A program made the translations under genes and the position numbers. From Dehalococcoidia bacterium UBA1152 (lineage in GTDB: Bacteria; Chloroflexota; Dehalococcoidia; Lucifugimonadales; UBA2962): a stretch of 6,624 nt of DNA. The notes below the pieces were generated by a model. It ran no database searches. It was not told where the DNA came from and saw only the letters and a program-made list of their open reading frames with translations. The stretch covers positions 16,247 through 22,870 of the forward strand of contig DBZU01000070.1 in assembly GCA_002311285.1 (NCBI GenBank), given 5' to 3'. Below, piece after piece: positions 1 through 5,835 of this stretch; positions within the stretch are counted from its first letter, which is position 1; each line of letters starts with the position of its first letter.

Positions 1-1182
1 GCCGATATTCTGTTCGAGTTGAGCTAATCTAGCTTTAACAGTGTACGCAGTTGATTCTAAAGCCGCTCGGGCTAAATGGCCATCACCGCGTTCATTCATT
101 GTAATAGGAGCTGGCAAAAGAATCGCTCCAGTGGTGATTCCTATTTTACTCATGTTAATTGTCTGCTGAGTAAAAATCATAGATGTACCTTCAGCCCCTG
201 GTGGAGTCCTGCTTGCTAGCAAGTCGAGATTTGTAAAGTTTTGACGTAGAGTATTCGCTAGCCAGCTATATGAGTGACCCGTATCGCCGGCTGTTAACTC
301 ACTGGTCCAGTATTTATTTACAGCATGACACCCAAACCAGCTAGATGCGTCCTCTATGTAAAACGGAGTTGATGTAACCCACTGTATGGGACAACTCCAG
401 CCCGAAATGATTGAAACATCGTTTTGAGATATAGCACCAACTCCTAATGAGCCGCATTGTGTATCAGCACCACCAGATGTAACAGGTATGCCACAAGGCA
501 AGTTCGTTTTATCAGACGCCTTTTTTGTTACTAAACCTGATCGTTCTCCTATGCTTAAAAGAGGGATAGTATCGCTTATCGGTACATCTAGCATTTTTGA
601 CAGTTCTGTTGCCCATTGTTTGGTGGACACGTTCAATAATCCTGCTTCTCCTGCCAGTGTGAATTCGGAGTTAATTTCACCGGTGAGGCGCCACATGATC
701 CAGTCTCCCAACGTAATAACCTTGGCAATATTACTGTACAAATTAGGAGAGTTCCGCTTCATCCATTCAAGTTTTGCTGTAGCAAACAGAAATGATGGAA
801 GATGTCCAGTGATCCTGTATATGTCATGCTGATATTTTGAATCTATTTCTGCGCCCTCAAAAATAGCGCGTAAGTCAATGTTTGAACCTATGTATAACTC
901 AGAATCATTGTGATCAAGAAACACAACAGCCTGGCGCATACTGGTTACTGCGATAGCTTTAATCTCAACATCAGTTGAGGAAACAGCCTTGCGGATAATA
1001 GAGCAGATAACTTCGAGTGTTGACTTAGGGTCAAATTGTCTTGCTAAAGGCAGATTTTCGTTTACCATTGATTTTGGCCAATCAGCTTGATTGTAAGCCA
1101 AGGCCGCCCCGTCCTTGTCAATGATATGACATCGTATACTGCTTGTGCCGGCGTCTAAGATTAAGACAGAAAAATTAGAGAT
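1..1182 (-). CDS. FGGY-family carbohydrate kinase, LsrK (autoinducer-2 kinase)-like, 3' end cut by the left edge
   Basis: Predicted cytosolic ATP-dependent sugar kinase. I read 394 uninterrupted codons. Counting ATC at 1182-1180 as codon 1, the N-terminal ATP/sugar-fold motif DAGTSS is at residues 10-15, TSMRQ (the SMRE-like substrate region of LsrK) at 80-84, and SGGADTQCG at 236-244, where Asp240 fits the FGGY catalytic base. Between these, IYRITGH, LGDWIMWRLTGE and AGEAGLLN line up with LsrK as I remember it. The frame is still open at base 1, just before the expected C-terminal GGGS nucleotide-binding motif, so roughly the last quarter is missing. No ATG, GTG or TTG lies between the upstream in-frame TGA (1188-1186) and DAGTSS. 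ATC at 1182 is the best start: it gives (M)SNFSVLILDAG and lies 9 bases after AGAGG. It overlaps the dehydrogenase stop by 8 bases, suggesting translational coupling. Family assignment is firm; the substrate (AI-2, a pentulose or another polyol) is not known. Confidence 0.88.
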   Translation of the reverse strand, partial: MSNFSVLILDAGTSSIRCHIIDKDGAALAYNQADWPKSMVNENLPLARQFDPKSTLEVICSIIRKAVSSTDVEIKAIAVTSMRQAVVFLDHNDSELYIGSNIDLRAIFEGAEIDSKYQHDIYRITGHLPSFLFATAKLEWMKRNSPNLYSNIAKVITLGDWIMWRLTGEINSEFTLAGEAGLLNVSTKQWATELSKMLDVPISDTIPLLSIGERSGLVTKKASDKTNLPCGIPVTSGGADTQCGSLGVGAISQNDVSIISGWSCPIQWVTSTPFYIEDASSWFGCHAVNKYWTSELTAGDTGHSYSWLANTLRQNFTNLDLLASRTPPGAEGTSMIFTQQTINMSKIGITTGAILLPAPITMNERGDGHLARAALESTAYTVKARLAQLEQNIG

Positions 1183-2167
1183 GGTTCATAACCTCTGGAT
1201 TTATTATGTTAACTGGAGCGAGTTTGTCCAAGAATCGTATCAGGTCGTTAGTAATCATGTCTGAATGACGTTCTATTGTTTCGTAAGTTGCTCCTCCGAT
1301 ATGGGGAGTCAAAATTAAGCGATCCGTTTGAAATAATATACTATCTGGAGCAATTGGATGAGTATCACAAACATCAACTGCTGCCCCTGTAAAGTGTCCT
1401 GAATTTAACAACTCAATTAGTGCAGTTTGGTCAGTTATTGATACGCCTGAAACTGTTACAAGTATGGATTTTTCTTTCATCTGAGACAGACGTGAGGAGT
1501 TAAGAAATCCAAACGTTTCTTCATTCAACGGAGCAACGGTTGCCAGAACATCTGATTTCTCTAGTAGTTCATCTATGGCTACTAGCTTCACGTATTCTGG
1601 CGCTTTTTCTATATATGGATCGTGTGCTATAACTTTCATGTCAAGTTTGTACATTATGCCTGCTATTTCTTTACCGATCGCTCCCATGCCTAGCAGACCC
1701 ATTGTTTTCCCCTGTAATTCAGTACCTCTAAATTCAGTGTATGGTTCCGTTGGGTTTTGCCACATGCCAGCTTGTACATATTGATTAGCCGGAATAGTTT
1801 TACGAGCTATGCTTAAAATTACGGATAAAACGTACTCGGCTACAGCACGTGCGTTTCTCGCCGGGGTATTTGCTACGACTATATTATGCTGTGTGGCAGC
1901 AGCAATATCTACGTGATTAATCGCTGATCTACATATGCCAATGAACTTCAAGCTTTTAACTCGGCTTAACGTTTCAGCAAAAATAAAATCCGATTCAATT
2001 AAAACTGCTAAGGATTTATGTGAGTTGATGAGATTAGCCATTTCTTCCGGATCTTGTAGCTTCATGCTCTCTAGCCAGTTTATGTGAGTCACTTTCATGT
2101 GTTGTCTAAGCCGATTTATATGGATCTCAGAAAATGGAGCAAGTATTAAAACATGTGGCTTAGTCAT
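1175..2167 (-). CDS. D-2-hydroxyacid dehydrogenase fold protein with altered catalytic residues
   Basis: A 330-residue protein of the NAD-dependent D-isomer 2-hydroxyacid dehydrogenase (phosphoglycerate dehydrogenase-like) family, near the usual length of about 310-340. The N-terminal half is the split catalytic domain, with the family stretch ANTPARNARAVAEYVL at about 99-114. The Rossmann nucleotide-binding motif GLLGMGAIG is at 157-165, and an acidic residue follows at the next strand (HDPY, Asp183), which favours NAD over NADP. The catalytic His survives in TPHIGGAT (His289). The usual Arg of the ARGG motif is Gly241 (TVSGVSITD), and the usual Glu of DVFxxEP is His270 (DVCDTHP). It may therefore be a divergent reductase with another substrate or an inactive binding protein. 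ATG at 2167 lies 12 bases after the hpnD stop with no clear Shine-Dalgarno; it shares hpnD's reading frame, separated by one TAG. The 3' end overlaps the kinase. Family certain, reaction uncertain. Confidence 0.9.
   Translation of the reverse strand: MTKPHVLILAPFSEIHINRLRQHMKVTHINWLESMKLQDPEEMANLINSHKSLAVLIESDFIFAETLSRVKSLKFIGICRSAINHVDIAAATQHNIVVANTPARNARAVAEYVLSVILSIARKTIPANQYVQAGMWQNPTEPYTEFRGTELQGKTMGLLGMGAIGKEIAGIMYKLDMKVIAHDPYIEKAPEYVKLVAIDELLEKSDVLATVAPLNEETFGFLNSSRLSQMKEKSILVTVSGVSITDQTALIELLNSGHFTGAAVDVCDTHPIAPDSILFQTDRLILTPHIGGATYETIERHSDMITNDLIRFLDKLAPVNIINPEVMNHL
1192..1196 (-). promoter_or_regulatory. Shine-Dalgarno-like AGAGG for the kinase
   Basis: AGAGG on the minus strand lies 9 bases before the ATC proposed as the kinase start, a normal spacing. 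It is only 2 bases before the ATG at 1189, which opens a frame that stops after four codons. The spacing is the main reason to prefer ATC at 1182 as the start. The same bases are coding within the end of the dehydrogenase gene, so a chance match is possible. Confidence 0.4.
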
Positions 2168-2179
2168 ATTGTAAAGTTT

Positions 2180-3061
2180 CTACTTTCTGTTTGTTTTATA
2201 TGTTTTACTTATTAGCGAAATTAAAAAAAACTTTGCCATAATGCTCAGTTTTTCAATAACTGAAAGTGAGACGCGACTAGCAAAAACATCATATTTTCTA
2301 TTTTCAATCCGGTCCAATATTCTTGAATACAATTGATGCAAGATCGCTGTACATCCTTGTGCATCGTGGTGTAATAAATTTAACAACATTATTCCTGAAT
2401 CAAAATATGCCCGTGCTCGTTTAACTTGAAAGACCATAAGTTCATGGAAATTGTTGTTTATCACTGTATTAATCATGTCATTTTCTGTGTATCCGAATTG
2501 ATTTAACTCATCTTGAGGGAGGTATATTCGATCTCGTTCAGCATCCTCTCTAAGATCTCGCAAAATATTTGTTAATTGCATAGCCATACCCAAATCAATA
2601 GCGTATTCCTTTGCTTTCGAGTGTTTATATCCAAAAATATTAATACTTATTAGTCCTACAATAGAGGCTACTTTATAACAATATTCTTTTAGTTCATTGA
2701 AGTCTTGGAATCTAGATTTACTTAAATCCATTTCAACTCCCTCAATCAATTCGAAGAAGTAGTTATTTGGTATTTCGAATCTATGGATCGTGTCAATTAA
2801 AGCAGGCATTATTGGATTTGATGAAAAAGTTCCGCCAATACTCTCATTAATCTCGTTCTTGAGGTCAATAAACCGTTGATATTTATCTTCGGTTTTGAAG
2901 TCATCTGATATATCGTCACAATATCTACAAAAAGCATATACCGCGTATATAGCCCTACGTTTTGTTGCTGGCAAAGTTAAAAATGCGTAGTAGAAATTCT
3001 TAGCTTTCGATTTCGTAATCTGCGCGCATATTTTATATGAATATTGAAGATTAGTTTCCAT
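2180..3061 (-). CDS. hpnD: Squalene/phytoene synthase family protein, probable presqualene diphosphate synthase HpnD
   Basis: Head-to-head prenyl transferase, expected to condense two farnesyl diphosphates to presqualene diphosphate in the HpnC-HpnD-HpnE route to squalene. From the ATG at 3061 it has 293 residues, typical for HpnD. The first Mg-diphosphate motif DDISDD is at 49-54 after YAFCRYC; GVEMDL is at about 108-113; the YCYKVASIVGL helix is at about 127-137; the second Asp-rich motif NILRDLRED is at 165-173, followed by RIYLPQDEL. The AFCR, VGL and LTNILRD patterns fit HpnD (and CrtB phytoene synthases) better than HpnC, which usually has a different second motif; the neighbouring cyclase decides for HpnD. 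I prefer ATG 3061 over an in-frame TTG at 3085 because AGG sits 9 bases before it and the extra eight residues (MIICRFNS) do not look like family sequence. It ends in TAG. hpnC and hpnE are not in the window. Confidence 0.82.
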   Translation of the reverse strand: METNLQYSYKICAQITKSKAKNFYYAFLTLPATKRRAIYAVYAFCRYCDDISDDFKTEDKYQRFIDLKNEINESIGGTFSSNPIMPALIDTIHRFEIPNNYFFELIEGVEMDLSKSRFQDFNELKEYCYKVASIVGLISINIFGYKHSKAKEYAIDLGMAMQLTNILRDLREDAERDRIYLPQDELNQFGYTENDMINTVINNNFHELMVFQVKRARAYFDSGIMLLNLLHHDAQGCTAILHQLYSRILDRIENRKYDVFASRVSLSVIEKLSIMAKFFLISLISKTYKTNRK

Positions 3062-3168
3062 GGAATTAAACCTGCAGATTATCAATCACTGTTAAACGAG
3101 CGATTACACTAGTTTATAGTTAGATGCTTTTAATGGATAAGTTTTTGGATGTGTGTTTATGGGGTACG
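3062..3168. other. 107-base intergenic gap between the YjbQ-family gene and hpnD
   Basis: AT-rich spacer. Apart from the AGG ribosome binding site for hpnD I see no GC-rich hairpin followed by a T run, so no intrinsic terminator. A TATAAA hexamer (minus strand, near 3113-3118) resembles a -10 box, but the sequence 17 bases upstream (TTATCC) is a poor -35. Transcription may simply read through from the upstream gene. Confidence 0.5.
3071..3073 (-). promoter_or_regulatory. Short Shine-Dalgarno (AGG) deciding the hpnD start
   Basis: Minus-strand CTGCAGG ends 9 bases before the ATG at 3061. It is the clearest ribosome binding site at any gene start here apart from that of the kinase, and it supports the ATG over the upstream TTG at 3085, which would place this site inside the coding sequence. 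Confidence 0.45.
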
Positions 3169-3660
3169 TTAAATGCCCATAATTTGCACTGCGATGTTCC
3201 TGTGGGCTATTTTATTGGCTTTGTCTGAATCTAATTCAATTACAAAAATCCTTTGCCACGTCCCAAGCACCATTTTTTTATTAGATATTGGTATAGTTTC
3301 GCTTGTCCCTAACAGCAGAGTTTGACAATGCGAATGTCCATTTGGACATTCATCTTCATGCATATTAACAGTTCTGACATGAAAGTCATTATGTCTGTAA
3401 TGAGCTCCCTTTGGAGCTAATCTTTCTATAAATGAACATAAGTCCGTCATCAATAATGGTTCATGTTCCTGTATAACAACAGCAGCAGTAGTGTGTTGTG
3501 AAAATATGCAAGCAATACCGTTTGAAACTTTGGATGAATCCACCAGTTCAGTTACCTGATCAGTTATATCAAAAAACTTTGGCGAGTCTGATGTTTGTAC
3601 TTTCAATACAGAAAAATTAGTATTGAACGTTGCCTTGTCAGCTTTGGTTTCAATATTCAT
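3169..3660 (-). CDS. YjbQ/UPF0047 family protein
   Basis: A 163-residue cytosolic protein of the YjbQ (UPF0047) family. Family members are small metal-binding beta proteins; some, including E. coli YjbQ, have weak thiamin phosphate synthase activity, but the true role is unsettled. Family marks are FSQHTTAAVVIQEHEP at about 53-68 (His56 and Glu65), YRHND at 88-92, GHSHCQTLLLGTS at 108-120 (His109 and His111, likely metal or active-site ligands), and the signature LGTWQRIFVIELD at 132-144. The N-terminus is about 20 residues longer than in compact members. The start is fixed at ATG 3660 because an in-frame TAG lies 9 bases upstream; there is no good Shine-Dalgarno. It stands alone between a 154-base gap upstream and a 107-base gap downstream, inside a run of hopanoid genes, so a link to isoprenoid or thiamin chemistry (which share deoxyxylulose phosphate) is possible but only inferred. 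Confidence 0.9.
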   Translation of the reverse strand: MNIETKADKATFNTNFSVLKVQTSDSPKFFDITDQVTELVDSSKVSNGIACIFSQHTTAAVVIQEHEPLLMTDLCSFIERLAPKGAHYRHNDFHVRTVNMHEDECPNGHSHCQTLLLGTSETIPISNKKMVLGTWQRIFVIELDSDKANKIAHRNIAVQIMGI

Positions 3661-3722
3661 TATTATCTAGTTTCTCAAACTTATATTTCCTGCGGGATAA
3701 TTCCTTAATACTTTTGATGCGT

Positions 3723-3736
3723 TTTGAACTTTGAAC
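3723..3736. repeat. Tandem 7-bp direct repeat TTTGAAC x2
   Basis: Two perfect head-to-tail copies of TTTGAAC (GTTCAAA on the minus strand) lie downstream of the candidate promoter and 63 bases before the YjbQ-family start codon. It could be a tandem regulator half-site or chance in AT-rich spacer. Confidence 0.5.
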
Positions 3737-3777
3737 CCTAACATATCGTAGCGAATTGTTTCAATAATTATTTACAT

Positions 3778-3806
3778 AGTGTAACGATGTATATTTCATA
3801 TGTCGA
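3778..3806 (-). promoter_or_regulatory. Candidate sigma-70 promoter for the YjbQ-family gene
   Basis: On the minus strand TCGACA (3806-3801) is followed after exactly 17 bases by TACACT (3783-3778). That is 5 of 6 matches to the -35 consensus and 4 of 6 to the -10. It would start transcription about 110 bases before the ATG at 3660. AT-rich DNA gives such matches often, so this is only a candidate. Confidence 0.25.
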
Positions 3807-3814
3807 ATACAATG

Positions 3815-5824
3815 TTAAGGCTTATTACTTAGTGATTTTTTTAGATTCCATTGGCTAAATCTGCCTAAAGCACATAAAGGCCAGTATATTCTATACATAT
3901 GGTAATTAATCATAAAACCTGCTGGTAGCGCTGTGTCGTGTAAGTTGTGATCATTTTTTCTTTCGGTATGATCGACCCTCATTCCGATCCCGTATCCAGG
4001 GAACCCTGTTCCTGTAAATTGAGGTTCGTTCCAAGCACCATCTTCGTTTTGGGTGCTCAATAGATATTGTATGCCTTGTAATACGGTATCTGTATCACCT
4101 TGGTCAGCCGCAATAAGTGATATTAGAGACCATGCTGTTTGAGATGCGGTGCTCGGACCTTTGCCATGTAGAGACGCGTCTACATAAGATCCAGGTGTTT
4201 CGCCCCAGCCTCCATCATCATTTTGATGATCCGCTAACCAGGATGTTGCTTTTACCATAGCATCGTGTTTGGGTTTGATTCCTATTGAACGCAAGGCAGG
4301 TAAAACGGAACCGATGCCATAGATGTAGTTAACTCCCCATCTCCCGAACCATGAGCCATCAGGTTCTTGCTCTGAAAATACATATTTCAAAGCCTTGTCT
4401 ATCACTTTGGAGTAGGGCTCTTTACCTAATGTGCCGAGTAGCTCTAAAACATGAGCCGTGACATCAACACTTGGCGGATCAATTGTTTCGCCAAAATCAG
4501 AGAATGGTATTCTGGCTATGAATGAACGCATATTATCCTTGTCAAAAGATGCCCAACCCCCGTTCCTACTTTGCATGCCATTTATCCACTGTACACATCT
4601 GTCAATTGACCTTCGTTTTGTTTCTTTATCCGTTAAGTCAATTCTGTGTAGTGCAGTTGCTACCACTGCTGCATCATCAATATCAGGATAGTTTGTGTTG
4701 TCGAATTCAAAAGCCCATCCTCCAGCACGGACATTATCAGCTTTGACCCGCCAATCACCATCACTTTTAATTTGTTTATTTAGTAACCAGTTACCAGCTT
4801 TTCGTAACCGACTATCATTTGGCTTTATTCCTGAGTCCAGAAGTGAGATTATGGCTAGCCCAGTGTCCCATATTGGAGATAAACAAGCTTGTACCCTTAA
4901 AGTTTGTTTATCTTCTATTGCAAAGGCTTTAAATCCGTTTAAAGCCTTTGCAATAACAGGATTGTCTAAATCGTACCCACAAGCAGATAGAGCCATTATT
5001 GAGTATACCCATGGAGGCTGAATCCCACCCCAGCTTCCATCAGCTTCTTGATGATCCAGAATCCACTCCTCACACTTTTTCAGAGCTAGCTCTCTGGTCG
5101 GCTTTATTGGGAGCTTATCCAATATTCTAAGAACTTGGTCGGCAGCATAGAAAAATGTTTCCCAGCCAATCTGATTGGTAGGGGACTTAATCGAGAAGTC
5201 TACATTATCTATCCCGTCTACAAAAAGTTCATCAACTCTAGCATTTTCGGGTAATTGACGAACTGGCTTTTTGTCCATAAGGATTAGTAATGGAACGATT
5301 GTCGATCTTGCCCAACTCGAAAACTCATATATATTTATTGGAGACCAGTTGGGCAGTAAGATTAACTCAGCCGGCATTATAGGAACGCCTTCCCACTTCC
5401 ATTGCCCGATTAGAGCGAGCCATATTTTGGTGAAGACTCTAGTTTTTTCGATACCTCCTTTGCTACGTATGAAATCTTTTGCCTTAGCCATTGAACTGTT
5501 GTTCTCTGAATAGCCACTTAGTTTTAAAGCAACGTAACACTCTACACTAGTGGATAAATCTCCTGGAGATCCATAATATTGACCCCAAGTACCATCTTCT
5601 CTTTGTTGACTTATTATGTGATTAGACAACTTAAGGAATTTCTCATCATCTTTTATTCCTAAAATAAAATGCAACATCAAAAATTCCGCTTCCATAGTTG
5701 GGTTAGACTCAAGTTCTCCCCACCAGAACCCTTCACTGTACTGTTCTTTAAATAGGTAATTTTGAGTTCTCTCAATGGCTCTGTTGAGGTCTTTATTAAG
5801 TTGCTGTGTTGTATTTTGAGTCAT
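3815..5824 (-). CDS. shc: Squalene-hopene cyclase
   Basis: Terpene cyclase (HpnF/Shc) that folds and protonates squalene to give hopene and hopanol at the membrane face. The length, 669 residues, is normal. Six QW repeats (QxxxGxW type) are visible at 74-80, 259-265, 418-424, 486-492, 534-540 and 592-598. The protonating acid motif is DIDD at 381-384, followed by AA where the family usually has TA. Active-site aromatics expected from the Alicyclobacillus enzyme appear in SPIWDTG (Trp319), GRWGVNYIYG (Trp496), GTGFPG (Phe608) and GFMINYHMYR (Phe637, Tyr641, Tyr644). Between the last two blocks are about 25 extra residues (611-635), as I recall for proteobacterial cyclases. A TAA lies directly before ATG 5824 and the next Met is residue 44, so the start is secure although no Shine-Dalgarno is seen. 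It follows hpnG by 11 bases, probably in one transcript. Codons 291-303 contain a perfect inverted repeat. Confidence 0.97.
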   Translation of the reverse strand: MTQNTTQQLNKDLNRAIERTQNYLFKEQYSEGFWWGELESNPTMEAEFLMLHFILGIKDDEKFLKLSNHIISQQREDGTWGQYYGSPGDLSTSVECYVALKLSGYSENNSSMAKAKDFIRSKGGIEKTRVFTKIWLALIGQWKWEGVPIMPAELILLPNWSPINIYEFSSWARSTIVPLLILMDKKPVRQLPENARVDELFVDGIDNVDFSIKSPTNQIGWETFFYAADQVLRILDKLPIKPTRELALKKCEEWILDHQEADGSWGGIQPPWVYSIMALSACGYDLDNPVIAKALNGFKAFAIEDKQTLRVQACLSPIWDTGLAIISLLDSGIKPNDSRLRKAGNWLLNKQIKSDGDWRVKADNVRAGGWAFEFDNTNYPDIDDAAVVATALHRIDLTDKETKRRSIDRCVQWINGMQSRNGGWASFDKDNMRSFIARIPFSDFGETIDPPSVDVTAHVLELLGTLGKEPYSKVIDKALKYVFSEQEPDGSWFGRWGVNYIYGIGSVLPALRSIGIKPKHDAMVKATSWLADHQNDDGGWGETPGSYVDASLHGKGPSTASQTAWSLISLIAADQGDTDTVLQGIQYLLSTQNEDGAWNEPQFTGTGFPGYGIGMRVDHTERKNDHNLHDTALPAGFMINYHMYRIYWPLCALGRFSQWNLKKSLSNKP
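4916..4955. repeat. Perfect 18-bp inverted repeat with 4-base loop inside shc
   Basis: The left arm 4916-4933 begins TATTGCAAAGGC and the right arm 4938-4955 is its exact reverse complement; the loop is TCCG (CGGA in the mRNA). Pairing stops at both outer ends (4915 C against 4956 A). The shc message could fold an uninterrupted 18-bp stem here. It spans codons 291-303 (IAKALNGFKAFAI), which align with other cyclases without an apparent gap, so it seems to have arisen by base changes rather than insertion. No T run follows, so it is not a classical terminator. Confidence 0.95.
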
Positions 5825-5835
5825 TTATTTGATAT

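Larger units (their letters stand above)
3661..3814. other. 154-base intergenic gap between shc and the YjbQ-family gene
   Basis: The longest non-coding stretch in the window. It is AT-rich and holds a candidate promoter (3778-3806), a self-complementary AATAATTATT (3763-3772) and a tandem TTTGAAC repeat (3723-3736), each annotated or discussed separately. I see no stable GC hairpin plus T tract after the shc stop, so no intrinsic terminator can be supported. Confidence 0.55.

Noticed and set aside
488..832. Plus-strand open frame of 114 codons
   Set aside because: It lies wholly inside the kinase gene on the other strand, matches no family I know, and has no ribosome binding site; it is a shadow of the real frame.
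1166..1178. A 13-base match (ACAGAAAAATTAG) shared with 3608-3620, both encoding NFSV near a protein N-terminus
   Set aside because: One 13-base match between two sites is expected by chance in an AT-rich 6.6 kb window, and the proteins are otherwise unrelated.
1575..1784. Plus-strand open frame inside the dehydrogenase
   Set aside because: Antisense to a clear family protein with conserved motifs; composition looks like a reverse-complement shadow.
3083..3085. TTG as the start of hpnD
   Set aside because: ATG at 3061 has an AGG 9 bases upstream, and the eight extra residues do not resemble the family N-terminus.
3763..3772. Self-complementary AATAATTATT in the shc-YjbQ gap
   Set aside because: Pure AT palindromes of this size are common in AT-rich spacer; not supportable as an operator or terminator alone.
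4458..5021. Three overlapping plus-strand open frames inside shc
   Set aside because: All are antisense to QW repeats and the DXDD region of the cyclase; no start signals or recognisable protein features.
5453..5461. AAAGGAGGT on the minus strand, a near-perfect Shine-Dalgarno, inside shc
   Set aside because: It encodes Lys-Gly-Gly in the cyclase and no ATG, GTG or TTG follows within normal spacing, so it does not start a gene. At most it could slow ribosomes.
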